Assembly (NCBI RefSeq): GCF_036345995.1
Contig: NZ_CP107796.1
Location: forward strand, 3,968,001-4,032,000
Direction of reading: 5' to 3'
DNA: 64,000 nucleotides
Source: Streptomyces sp. NBC_00557
GTDB lineage: Bacteria > Actinomycetota > Actinomycetes > Streptomycetales > Streptomycetaceae
In this document: positions 34,571-43,060 of the stretch, one piece after another
How positions within the stretch are numbered: the first letter of the stretch is position 1
How the letters are laid out: the number at the start of each line of letters is the position of its first letter
Made by a program: the position numbers and the translations under genes
The notes under the pieces: generated by a model
Told to the model about the DNA's origin: nothing
The model's database searches: none
Seen by the model: the letters and a program-made list of their open reading frames with translations, nothing else

Positions 34571-35881
34571 CTAGGCCGCAGGCACGTGCACCGTCTCCAC
34601 CCGGCTCGCCACCAGCCGCTCACGCTCACGCCGAGCCGCCCGCCCCCGCAGCCGCAGGATCTGCGAGACCCCGAGCGCCTGCAGCACGAACACCGCCGAG
34701 AACGCGACGCCGTAGTGGTCCCCCGTGGCGTCCAGCAGCACCCCGATCGCGAACAGCGTCGTCATCGAGGCGACGAAACCACCCATGTTGGTGATCCCCG
34801 ACGCCGTCCCCTGCCGCTCCGGCGGATTCGCCGGCCGGGCGAAGTCGAACCCGATCATCGAGGCCGGCCCGCACGCGCCCAGCACCGTGCACAGCACGAC
34901 CAGCAGCCACATCGGCGCGTGCGCCCCGGGATACGCCAGCGTCGCAGCCCACAGCGTCGCCGTCGCTCCCACCGTCCCCAGCGCCAGCGGCAGCCGGGCC
35001 GCATGGTGCCGGGCGACGATCTGGCCGTAGACCAGACCGATCACCATGTTGGACAGCACGACCAGCGTGAGCAGGTCACCGGCCGTGGCCCGGCTGAGCC
35101 CCTGCGCCTGCACCAGGAACGGCATCCCCCACAGCAGCAGGAACACCATGGCCGGGAACTGCGTGGTGAAGTGCACCCACAGCCCGAGCCGCGTCCCCGG
35201 CTCCCGCCAGGCCGCCGCGATCTGCCGGCGCACGTACGCCGCGCCCTGGTGCGCGACGGGCTCCGGCTCGTACCCCTCGGGGTGGTCCTTGAGGAACAGC
35301 AGCGTCAGCACGAGGACGACGACGCCCGCGAGCGCGCTGCCGGCGAACGCCGCGGTCCAGCCGATGCCGTGCAGCAGCCGGGCGATGACCAGTGTGGAGA
35401 CCAGGTTGCCCGCCATGCCGACGAGCCCCGCGAGCTGCGCGACCAGCGGTCCGCGCCGGGCCGGGAACCAGCGGGTGCCGAGCCGCAGCACGCTGATGAA
35501 GGTCATCGCGTCGCCGCAGCCCAGCAGCGCACGCGAGGCGAGCGCGGTGCCGTAGGACGGGGAGAAGGCGAAGCCCAGCTGCCCGGCCGTGAACAGCACC
35601 GCCCCGATGCTCAGCACCTTCTTGGTGCCGAGCCGGTCGACGAGCAGGCCGACGGGTATCTGCATGCCGGCGTAGACCAGCAGCTGGAGGATGGAGAACG
35701 TCGACAGGGCGGAGGCGTTCACATGGAAGCGGTCCGCCGCGTCCAGTCCCGCCACCCCCAGTGACGTACGGAAGATGACGGCGACGAAGTAGACGGCGAC
35801 GCCCGTGCACCACACGGTGACGGCGCGTCGGCCGCCCGGCGGATCACCCGGGAGGGTGGGGTTCCGTGCCGGGGTGCTCAT
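34571..35881 (-). CDS. MFS transporter (12 TM)
   Basis: 436 residues with about twelve hydrophobic helices and the major facilitator motif A-like loop GLLVDRLGTKKVL between TM2 and TM3. A cytoplasmic loop of ~35 residues (FLKDHPEGYEPEPVAHQG...) splits the two six-helix halves. The family resembles anion/oxoanion or sugar-acid permeases. The ATG at 35881 overlaps the stop of the preceding GntR gene (ATGA), so the two are co-translated and the GntR protein probably controls the transporter. The substrate cannot be read from sequence. Confidence 0.92.
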   Translation of the reverse strand: MSTPARNPTLPGDPPGGRRAVTVWCTGVAVYFVAVIFRTSLGVAGLDAADRFHVNASALSTFSILQLLVYAGMQIPVGLLVDRLGTKKVLSIGAVLFTAGQLGFAFSPSYGTALASRALLGCGDAMTFISVLRLGTRWFPARRGPLVAQLAGLVGMAGNLVSTLVIARLLHGIGWTAAFAGSALAGVVVLVLTLLFLKDHPEGYEPEPVAHQGAAYVRRQIAAAWREPGTRLGLWVHFTTQFPAMVFLLLWGMPFLVQAQGLSRATAGDLLTLVVLSNMVIGLVYGQIVARHHAARLPLALGTVGATATLWAATLAYPGAHAPMWLLVVLCTVLGACGPASMIGFDFARPANPPERQGTASGITNMGGFVASMTTLFAIGVLLDATGDHYGVAFSAVFVLQALGVSQILRLRGRAARRERERLVASRVETVHVPAA

Positions 35882-36552
35882 CGGACCTCACCCCGCGCGA
35901 GGTGCTCGAACCAGGTCACATGCCGGTGCACGACCTCGACGGCCGCCTCCGCGTCCCCGGCGCTCAGCGCCCGCAGGATCTCCTCGTGCTCGGCGAGCGT
36001 CTTGGCGATCCGGTCGGGGTGGGAGTGCATGACGGCGACTCCCATCCGCAGCTGCCGGTCGCGCAGCTGGTCGTAGAGCCGGGACAGGATCTCGTTGCCG
36101 CCGCTGCGCACGATCTCGGCGTGGAAGCAGCGGTCGGTCACCGCGGCCCCGGCCAGGTCACCGGCGGCGGCCTGCGCCTTCTGCTGCTCCAGCAGCTCGG
36201 CGAGCCGCTCGAGCAGCGCGGGCGGGGCGGGTACGGCCTTGCGCGCGGCGTGCTCCTCGACCAGCTGGCGGGTCTCCACCACGTCGGCGATCTCCTGCGC
36301 GGAGACCGGCAGGACCAGGGCGCCCTTCTTCGGATACAGCCGGATCAGGCCCTCGACCTCCAGCCGCAGCAGCGCCTCGCGCACGGGCGTGCGGGAGACC
36401 CCGACGGCCTCGGCCAGCTCGCCCTCCGTGAGGAGGGTGCCGCCCTCGTAGCGACGGTCGAGCACGCCCTGCTTGACATGGGCGTACACGCGGTCGGCGG
36501 CGGGCGGGGGCTTGTCGTGCCGGCGGGCCGGCTGCTGTACGGCCGTCTTCAT
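35878..36552 (-). CDS. GntR family regulator, FCD (FadR-C) type
   Basis: 224 residues from ATG 36552. Winged helix at residues ~18-85 (EGELAEAVGVSRTPVREALLRLEVEGLI, then KGALVLPVS). The C-terminal FCD effector domain at ~90-215 carries the metal-binding pattern D...H..I, H and H (RCFHAEIVRSGGNEI; EHEEILRALSAGDAEAAVEVVHRHV). FCD regulators usually respond to small organic acids. First gene of a two-gene operon with the MFS transporter. The upstream A/T-rich stretch TTGTATCTATGC probably contains promoter/operator elements. Confidence 0.93.
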   Translation of the reverse strand: MKTAVQQPARRHDKPPPAADRVYAHVKQGVLDRRYEGGTLLTEGELAEAVGVSRTPVREALLRLEVEGLIRLYPKKGALVLPVSAQEIADVVETRQLVEEHAARKAVPAPPALLERLAELLEQQKAQAAAGDLAGAAVTDRCFHAEIVRSGGNEILSRLYDQLRDRQLRMGVAVMHSHPDRIAKTLAEHEEILRALSAGDAEAAVEVVHRHVTWFEHLARGEVR

Positions 36553-36765
36553 GGCCACAGCATAGATACAACACGTACGCAAGGTGCAGCGGCGTCCACC
36601 ATCCGGACGGGACGTCGAGCCCGGCGCCCCGTGCGACGAAGATCTCCTGCAGCATCCGTGCAACCTTCTGTGCTACTTACGTGTCTCACACTTGCGGCCT
36701 CTTGCTCTCGCCACCTCAACTCGGCCGCACTACAGGGGCATTCACGACTATCGGGGTACATCACT

Positions 36766-37677
36766 TTGATTACCGGCATTAAGGGCACCCGCAGCACCAG
36801 CATCCGCAGAGCCGCCGCCGTCGCCGTCACCTCCGGCGCGCTGCTCGCGACCGGCGCCCTCACCGCAGCTCCCGCTCAGGCCGTCACCACGCCCTCGATC
36901 ATCGCCAAGGGCGGCTACGCGATGAACAACGCGAGCGGTACGACGCTGTTCAAGAAGGCGGCGGACACCCGTCGCTCAACCGGTTCCACCACCAAGATCA
37001 TGACCGCCAAGGTCGTGCTCGCGCAGTCGAACCTCAACCTCGACAAGCAGGTGACGATCCAGAAGGCGTACAGCGACTACGTCGTCAAGAACAACGCCTC
37101 CCAGGCCCACCTGATCGTCGGCGACAAGGTCACCGTCCGCCAGCTGCTGTACGGCCTGATGCTCCCGTCCGGCTGCGACGCCGCCTACGCGCTCGCCGAC
37201 ACCTACGGTTCCGGCTCCACCCGCGCCGCGCGCGTGAGCAACTTCATCGGCAAGATGAACGCCGCCGCCAAGAGCCTCAACCTCACGAACACCCACTTCG
37301 ACTCGTTCGACGGCATCGGCAACGGCAGCAACTACTCGACCCCGCGCGACCTGACGAAGATCGCCAGCAGCGCGATGAAGAACGCCACGTTCCGCGCGAT
37401 CGTCAAGACGAAGTCGTACACCGCGAAGACGATCACCAAGACCGGCAGCACCCGCACGATGGCCCCGTGGACCAACACCAACGGGCTGCTCAGCAGCTAC
37501 AGCGGCACCATCGGCGTGAAGACCGGCTCCGGCCCGGAGGCCGGCTACTGCCTGGTCTTCGCCGCCACCCGCAACGGCAAGACCGTCATCGGCACCGTCC
37601 TCGCCTCCACCTCCATCCCGAACCGGGAGTCGGACGCGAAGAAGATCATGAACTACGGCTTCGCCACGCTCGGCTGA
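36766..37677 (+). CDS. dacA: Serine-type D-alanyl-D-alanine carboxypeptidase, secreted
   Basis: 303 residues, most likely from TTG 36766 (ITGIKGTRSTSIRRAA). A signal peptide is clear: basic n-region, AAAVAVTSGALLATGAL core and an AxA-type site APAQA near residue 39. The penicillin-binding motifs are S74-T-T-K77, S135-G-C137 and K252-T-G254. Asn at the third position of motif 2 is the rule in many DD-peptidases; Cys here is a variant seen in related Streptomyces enzymes. It trims the terminal D-Ala from peptidoglycan pentapeptides outside the cell. A strong hairpin follows the gene. Confidence 0.92.
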   Translation: MITGIKGTRSTSIRRAAAVAVTSGALLATGALTAAPAQAVTTPSIIAKGGYAMNNASGTTLFKKAADTRRSTGSTTKIMTAKVVLAQSNLNLDKQVTIQKAYSDYVVKNNASQAHLIVGDKVTVRQLLYGLMLPSGCDAAYALADTYGSGSTRAARVSNFIGKMNAAAKSLNLTNTHFDSFDGIGNGSNYSTPRDLTKIASSAMKNATFRAIVKTKSYTAKTITKTGSTRTMAPWTNTNGLLSSYSGTIGVKTGSGPEAGYCLVFAATRNGKTVIGTVLASTSIPNRESDAKKIMNYGFATLG

Positions 37678-37694
37678 CACACCTGAGGCACTGA

Positions 37695-37722
37695 CGGGCT
37701 CGCCGCGCAAACGGCGGGCCCG
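37695..37722 (+). terminator. Terminator after DD-carboxypeptidase gene
   Basis: Stem CGGGCTCGCCG / CGGCGGGCCCG (11 bp, one G-T pair) with a six-base loop, 18 bases past the stop. Confidence 0.85.
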
Positions 37723-37850
37723 TTCGCATGTGCGGACTCGTCCGCGTCTGCGGCAGTGTGCCGCAGCCGGAGGCATTGGGACGGCAGCCGGTCCGCCCGG
37801 TGGTCCCACTCGGCGTCAGTGCGCAGCTCCCTCCCTTCCGGGTCCGGTCG

Positions 37851-38627
37851 TCACCCCCGCGGGGGCAGCTGGTCGTAGGTCTTGAAGGTGTATGAGGCGT
37901 CGTAGGACAGCAGGTTGCCTTCGGTCGCCGGCAGACCGAGGCGTCGGTCCAGGAGCCCGGTGAGCGGCCCGCAGTGTTCGGCGGCCGGGACGGTGAACGT
38001 GTCGTCGTAGGCCGAGAACTCGATCACCGGAGGGTCCTGGGAGACCCACGTCGAGGGACCGGAGCGCTTCAGCCGGAAGTCGACCGGTGCGTCCGCCCCG
38101 ATGGCGCAACTGTGCGGCAGCAGCGGGCCGGTGAGCCGGAACCGCAGGCTGAGCTGCCCGGTGTAGAAGTCGGACCGGCCGCCGTACTCCGGCTGTATCG
38201 CCAGCCCCGCGGTCGCGCGGTCCCCGGCCGGGATGCCCGTCAGGCCCCCCGGTATGGCGGTGGGGGAGCTGTGCATCGCGCCCCACACCTGGCCCTTGCC
38301 GCCGTCCGGCATCGGGCCCTCGGCGTGGGTCATGGTGATCGGGGCGAGGCCGCCCGTGACGTCGCCCAGGGTCAACCGCGGGGCGGCCGTGTGCACTTCG
38401 CATCTCCACCGCGCCGGGTCGACGCCGTCGGGCAGCGGCGGGCAGTCACCGAAGACGGTCGCGGCCGCAGTCGGGAGGCGCGGCGCGGCATGGGCGGCGC
38501 CCGGCACTCCCACCGCCGCCGTACCGGCGAGGACGGCGGCGCCCGCGACGGCGGCGACACGGTGGACGGAGGAGGAACCCGGACGTACTCGGGGGGAACC
38601 GGGGCGACCGGCAACGGATTTCGTCAT
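37851..38627 (-). CDS. Secreted protein of unknown function
   Basis: 258 residues from ATG 38627. A long signal peptide is visible: Arg-rich n-region with Pro/Gly/Ser, VAAVAGAAVLAGTAAVGVPG core and AAHAAP cleavage site near residue 48. The mature part has four Cys (GDCPPLPDGVDPARWRCEVH; HSCAIG; EHCGPL) that could form two disulfides. It is rich in Gly/Pro and beta strands (LTLGDVTGGLAPITMTHAEG, QLSLRFRLTGPLLPHSCAIG, VIEFSAYDDTFTVP). I do not recognise a characterised family. It stands alone, with its own promoter gap towards murJ. Confidence 0.8.
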   Translation of the reverse strand: MTKSVAGRPGSPRVRPGSSSVHRVAAVAGAAVLAGTAAVGVPGAAHAAPRLPTAAATVFGDCPPLPDGVDPARWRCEVHTAAPRLTLGDVTGGLAPITMTHAEGPMPDGGKGQVWGAMHSSPTAIPGGLTGIPAGDRATAGLAIQPEYGGRSDFYTGQLSLRFRLTGPLLPHSCAIGADAPVDFRLKRSGPSTWVSQDPPVIEFSAYDDTFTVPAAEHCGPLTGLLDRRLGLPATEGNLLSYDASYTFKTYDQLPPRG

Positions 38628-38746
38628 GGCACCAGCGTGCCGCCGTAGCCACCCCCTCACCATCCGTGACGTCCCTGACACCACCCCGACCGGTCCCTGA
38701 CACGACGTCAGGGCCGGTCCCTCCGCGGTGTGCGGGACGTCCCAGG

Positions 38747-40393
38747 TCAGCGCAACCCCGGAAGCCGTCGAAGCTCCCCGATCCCCAGCGCTCTGCCGAC
38801 CACGACGTAGACGAGCCCGAGTGCGAGCGAGCCGGAGACGGTCGTCAGCGCGGCGCTCACCGTGCCGTGCCCCGCCACCCGGGCACAGGTCCGCGCCGCC
38901 GCCCAGGCCGCCACCGCCGCGACCCCTCCGGCGCCCAGCAGCCTGGCGTAGGTGCCGCGCAGGGTGCCGTCGTCGAGCCGGCCGCCGGTGCGGCGGGCCA
39001 GCAGGCGGGCGGTCAGGAGGAGCCCGGCGGCGTAGGAGACGGTGTAGGCGCCGGCCATCCCGGTGACCGCCCAGCGCGCGGGCAGCAGCAGATGGCAGGC
39101 GGTGGCGAGCGCGACGTTGACGACCCCGATCCACACGGCCATGAAGAACGGCGTGCGGGTGTCCTCGAACGCGTAGAAGCCGCGCAGCAGCAGGTACTGC
39201 GCGGAGAACGGGATCAGCCCGAGCCCGAAGGCCTGGAGCATGTGTCCCAGGGGCTGGGCCGTGGCGGGATCGGCGGCGCCGTGCGCGAAAAGGAGGACGG
39301 CGATGTCCGGCCCGAGCGCGGTGAAGAGGAAGGCGGCCGGCACGATCACCACCCCGCTGACCCGCAGCGCCCGGGACAGGTCGGCGCGCAGATCGGCGAT
39401 CCGCCCCTCCGCGGCAGCCCTGCTCATACGCGGCAGCAGGGCGGTGACGAGCGAGACGGTCACGATGGACTGCGGCAGCATCCAGATGGTCTGCGCGTAG
39501 CTGTACGCCGTGTAGCCGACGCCCGCCTTCGGCAGCTGCTGGTCGGCGGCGTTGGCGTAGTTGGTGACGACGGTGAGCGCGACCAGGTTGGTCAGCACGA
39601 ACAGCAGCGTCCACTTGGCCGCGTGGATCCCGGAACCGAGTCCGGCTCCGCGCCAGTCGAACCGGGGCCGGAACCGGAAGCCTGCGGCACGCGCGAACGG
39701 GATGAGCGCGAGGGCCTGTACGGCGATGCCGAGGGTCGTCCCGACGCCGAGCCATCGCACCTGGGCATCGGTGACGTCGGTGACGGAGCGGGGCACGGTC
39801 ATCATCCCGAGATACACGCCGAACATCGCCACGAGCACGACGTTGTTGAGCACCGGCGTCCACATCATGGCGCCGAACCTCTCGCGGGCGTTGAGCACTT
39901 GGCCGTAGATGGCGAAGAGCCCGTAGAAGAAGATCTGCGGAAGCAGGAACCGTGCGAAGACGACCGTCAGCCGGTACGCCGCGTGCTCCTTGGGCGTGTC
40001 CCGTATGTACAGGCTCACGATCTCCGGCGCCGCCCACACGGCGAGCGCGGTACCGACGGCCAGCACACTGACGACGAGGGTGACGAGCCGCTGCTCGTAC
40101 GCCCGCCCGCCATCGGCGTGCGAGGCACGCGCGCGTACCAGCTGCGGAACCAGCACGGCGTTCAGCGCGCCGCCGATCAGCAGGGTGTACAGGCTGGTCG
40201 GCACGGTGTTGGCCGTGTTGTACGTGCTCGCGAGCAGTCCCGTCCCGAGCGCGGCCCCTTGCAGCACCTGCCGGACCAGCCCACTGGCCCGCGACACGAC
40301 GGTCCCACCGGCCATGAGCACCGAGGCCCGCCCGGCACCACCCGCCGCCCGCGGCTTCACAGGCCGCCCGGCGGCCTTCTCCCCCGTCACCAT
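38747..40393 (-). CDS. murJ: MurJ/MviN-like lipid II flippase paralogue
   Basis: 548 residues with about fourteen transmembrane helices. The N-terminus has the MviN signature: GGTVVSRASGLVRQVL and TYNTANTVPTSLYTLLIGGALNAVLVPQLVRA; later PQIFFYGLFAIYGQVLNARERFGAMMWTPVLNN is typical of MurJ. It is predicted to flip the peptidoglycan precursor lipid II across the membrane. Streptomyces generally carry more than one MviN-like gene, the main one being near parAB at oriC, so this is probably a paralogue. Its position close to the DD-carboxypeptidase gene suggests a local cell-wall theme. Confidence 0.88.
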   Translation of the reverse strand: MVTGEKAAGRPVKPRAAGGAGRASVLMAGGTVVSRASGLVRQVLQGAALGTGLLASTYNTANTVPTSLYTLLIGGALNAVLVPQLVRARASHADGGRAYEQRLVTLVVSVLAVGTALAVWAAPEIVSLYIRDTPKEHAAYRLTVVFARFLLPQIFFYGLFAIYGQVLNARERFGAMMWTPVLNNVVLVAMFGVYLGMMTVPRSVTDVTDAQVRWLGVGTTLGIAVQALALIPFARAAGFRFRPRFDWRGAGLGSGIHAAKWTLLFVLTNLVALTVVTNYANAADQQLPKAGVGYTAYSYAQTIWMLPQSIVTVSLVTALLPRMSRAAAEGRIADLRADLSRALRVSGVVIVPAAFLFTALGPDIAVLLFAHGAADPATAQPLGHMLQAFGLGLIPFSAQYLLLRGFYAFEDTRTPFFMAVWIGVVNVALATACHLLLPARWAVTGMAGAYTVSYAAGLLLTARLLARRTGGRLDDGTLRGTYARLLGAGGVAAVAAWAAARTCARVAGHGTVSAALTTVSGSLALGLVYVVVGRALGIGELRRLPGLR

Positions 40394-40632
40394 GCCGTCA
40401 CATTACGGCAGTTGTGATCAGTCCCGGCCAGATGCCTGGCGAAACGGCCGGTCAGCCGGTCGCCGCGTTCCGTACAGCCGCCGCACATCCGGGCCCGGGG
40501 CACGGGCCGCCATCTGCCGGCCGGAGCCCCGAGGGCCATTGGCCGCCTTCATCCGCTCCCGCGGCGGAGCCGAGGACGGCGCGCCGGTGTATGTGCCGAA
40601 ACAGTCCTGAGCGAGCCGGAAAGCAGAAGGGG

Positions 40633-40659
40633 GCGGCCGCACGTCGCGTGTGCGGCCGC
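40633..40659 (-). terminator. Terminator of the first bkd cluster
   Basis: Perfect 10 bp inverted repeat GCGGCCGCAC / GTGCGGCCGC with a 7 base loop, 26 bases beyond the E2 stop. The rest of the 291 bp gap to murJ (40394-40684) holds no gene-like frame. Confidence 0.85.
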
Positions 40660-40684
40660 TCGCGCTTCCAGGCTGTCCTGGCCG

Positions 40685-42061
40685 TCACGCCCAGGTGATC
40701 AGCCTCTTCGGCTGTTCCAGAATCGCCGCCACGTCCGCCAGCACCTTCGAGCCCAGTTCGCCGTCCACCAGGCGGTGGTCGAAGCTCAGCGCCAATGTGG
40801 TGACCTGGCGCGGCTTGACCTTGCCCTTGTGGACCCACGGCTGGAGCTTGATCGCGCCGACCGCGAGGATCGCCGACTCGCCGGGGTTGAGGATCGGCGT
40901 GCCGGTGTCGACGCCGAAGACGCCGACGTTGGTGATGGTCACCGTGCCGCCCTGCATCGCGGCGGGGGACGTCTTGCCCTCGCGGGCCGTCGTCACCAGC
41001 TCGCCGAGGGCGGCGGCCAGCTGCGGGAGCGTCTTTTCGTGCGCGTCCTTGATGTTCGGCACGATCAGGCCGCGCGGAGTGGCCGCAGCGATGCCCAGGT
41101 TGACGTAGTGCTTCTGGACGATCTCCTGGTTGGCCTCGTCCCAGGACGCGTTGATCTCCGGGTTGCGCTTGATCGCGACCAGCAGGGCCTTGGCGATCAG
41201 CAGCAGCGGGTTGACCCGCAGACCCTGCATCTCCTTGTCCTGCTTCAGCTCCTCGACCAGCTTCATCGTGCGGGTGACGTCGACCGTCACGAACTCCGTG
41301 ACGTGCGGAGCCGTGAACGCCGAGCCGACCATCGCCGCCGCCGTCGCCTTGCGGACGCCCTTGACCGGGATGCGGGTCTCGCGCGCGCCGTCGTAGGACG
41401 CTGCCGGCGCCGGAGTCACCGGTGCGGCCGGGGCCGCTGCGGCGGGGACCGGCTGCTCGGCGGGCCGTGGTGCCGCCGCCGCGTGGACGTCCTCGCGCGT
41501 GATGATGCCGTCCGGGCCGGACGGGGTGACCGTCGCCAGGTCGACGCCGAGGTCCTTGGCCAGCTTGCGCACCGGCGGCTTGGCCAGCGGGCGGGGCTTC
41601 TCGGCGACCGGCGGGTGGCCGTTCAGCTCGGCCTGGATCGCCTGGGCCGGCGCCGGGACGCTCACCTCGGGACCCTTGCGGGGGCGCCGCTTGGTGGCGG
41701 AGGTCGACACGCCGTAGCCGACGAGCACCGGCTGGCGGCCCTCCGGCTTGGGCTCGGCCTCCTCGGCGGCGGGCTGCGGCTGCTGCACCGGCGCCTCGGC
41801 CGCCGTACCGCCCGTCACGTCCACCGCGATGATGGGCGTGCCCACGTCGACCGTGGTGCCCTCGGGGAAGTGGAGGGCGCGGACCACGCCGTCGTAGGGG
41901 ATGGGCAGTTCCACCGCCGCCTTGGCGGTCTCCACCTCGCACACCACCTGGCCGTCGGTGACGGTGTCACCCGGCTGGACGTACCACTTGAGGATCTCGG
42001 CCTCGGTGAGTCCCTCGCCGACGTCCGGCATCTTGAACTCGCGTACGGACGCTTCCGTCAT
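40685..42061 (-). CDS. bkdC: Branched-chain alpha-keto acid dehydrogenase E2 (first cluster)
   Basis: 458 residues from ATG 42061; GTG 42070, three codons earlier, is an equal alternative. Lipoyl domain at 1-80 with the lipoylated Lys47 in VETAKAAVE. Ala/Pro linkers flank a peripheral-subunit-binding domain (VRKLAKDLGVDLATVTPSGPDGIITREDV). The acyltransferase domain ends in FDHRLVDG with catalytic His429 and Asp433. It transfers the branched acyl group from E1 to CoA, making isobutyryl-, isovaleryl- and 2-methylbutyryl-CoA, precursors for branched fatty acids and polyketides. Third gene of an E1alpha-E1beta-E2 operon; 20 bp separate it from E1beta. Confidence 0.94.
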   Translation of the reverse strand: MTEASVREFKMPDVGEGLTEAEILKWYVQPGDTVTDGQVVCEVETAKAAVELPIPYDGVVRALHFPEGTTVDVGTPIIAVDVTGGTAAEAPVQQPQPAAEEAEPKPEGRQPVLVGYGVSTSATKRRPRKGPEVSVPAPAQAIQAELNGHPPVAEKPRPLAKPPVRKLAKDLGVDLATVTPSGPDGIITREDVHAAAAPRPAEQPVPAAAAPAAPVTPAPAASYDGARETRIPVKGVRKATAAAMVGSAFTAPHVTEFVTVDVTRTMKLVEELKQDKEMQGLRVNPLLLIAKALLVAIKRNPEINASWDEANQEIVQKHYVNLGIAAATPRGLIVPNIKDAHEKTLPQLAAALGELVTTAREGKTSPAAMQGGTVTITNVGVFGVDTGTPILNPGESAILAVGAIKLQPWVHKGKVKPRQVTTLALSFDHRLVDGELGSKVLADVAAILEQPKRLITWA

Positions 42062-42081
42062 CGTCGTCACGACCTTCTCCC

Positions 42082-43059
42082 TCAGTACGCCAGCGAGCGG
42101 TCGACGGCGTCGAGCACGCGGTCCAGGTCCGGCAGGTACTCCTCCTCCAGGCGGGCCGGCGGGTAGGGGGCGTGGTAACCGCCCACCCGCAGGACCGGTG
42201 CCTCCAGGTGGTAGAAGCAGCGCTCGGTGATCCGGGCGGCGATCTCCGCGCCGGAGCCGAAGAACACCGGGGCCTCGTGGACCACGACCAGGCGGCGGGT
42301 CTTCTCGACGGAGCCCTGGACGGTGTCGAAGTCCAGCGGGGACACCGAGCGCAGGTCCAGGACCTCCAGGGACCGGCCCTCCTCGGCGGCCGCGTCGGCC
42401 ACCTCCTGGCACAGCTTCACCATGGGGCCGTACGCCGCCAGGGTGAGGTCGGTGCCCTCGCGGACGACCTGCGCCTTGTGCAGCGGGGCGGGGATCGCCT
42501 CGGCGTCCACCTCGGCCTTGTCCCAGTACCGGCGCTTCGGCTCGAAGTAGATCACCGGGTCGTCGCTCTGGATGGCCTGCTGCATCATCCAGTACGCGTC
42601 CGACGCGTTCGACGGCGAGACGATCTTCAGGCCCGCCACGTGCGCGAACAGGGCCTCGGGGGACTCCGAGTGGTGCTCGACCGCGCCGATGCCGCCGCCG
42701 TAGGGGATGCGGACGACGACCGGCAGCTTCACCTTGCCCAGCGAGCGCGCGTGCATCTTCGCGAGCTGGGTGACGATCTGGTCGTAGGCCGGGAAGACGA
42801 AGCCGTCGAACTGGATCTCCACCACCGGGCGGTAGCCGCGCAGGGCGAGGCCGATCGCGGTGCCGACGATGCCGGACTCCGCCAGCGGGGTGTCGATGAC
42901 GCGGCTGTCGCCGAAGTCCTTCTGCAGGCCGTCCGTCACGCGGAACACGCCGCCGAGCTTGCCGACGTCCTCACCCATGATCAGAACCTTGGGGTCGGTC
43001 TCCAGGGCGCGGCGCAGCGACTCGTTGATGGCCTTGGCCATCGCCATCTTCTCGGCCAT
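42082..43059 (-). CDS. bkdB: Branched-chain alpha-keto acid dehydrogenase E1 beta (first cluster)
   Basis: 325 residues, standard length. The conserved transketolase beta fold shows MGEDVGKLGGVFRVTDGL, the TPP-side Glu region DTPLAESGIVGTAIGLALRG, RIPYGGGIGAVEHHSESPEALF, and the C-terminal VVHEAPVFFGSGAEIAARI. With the alpha subunit it decarboxylates 2-keto acids from Val, Leu and Ile. The gene is separated by one base from the E1alpha stop and followed at 20 bp by E2. It is about as similar in design to the beta subunit of the second cluster as paralogues usually are. Confidence 0.95.
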   Translation of the reverse strand: MAEKMAMAKAINESLRRALETDPKVLIMGEDVGKLGGVFRVTDGLQKDFGDSRVIDTPLAESGIVGTAIGLALRGYRPVVEIQFDGFVFPAYDQIVTQLAKMHARSLGKVKLPVVVRIPYGGGIGAVEHHSESPEALFAHVAGLKIVSPSNASDAYWMMQQAIQSDDPVIYFEPKRRYWDKAEVDAEAIPAPLHKAQVVREGTDLTLAAYGPMVKLCQEVADAAAEEGRSLEVLDLRSVSPLDFDTVQGSVEKTRRLVVVHEAPVFFGSGAEIAARITERCFYHLEAPVLRVGGYHAPYPPARLEEEYLPDLDRVLDAVDRSLAY

Positions 43060-43060
43060 C

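Noticed and set aside
37851..40037. One long minus-strand protein covering murJ's opposite frame and the secreted protein
   Set aside because: Only the part after ATG 38627 has a signal peptide and natural composition; the rest is a shifted frame of murJ.
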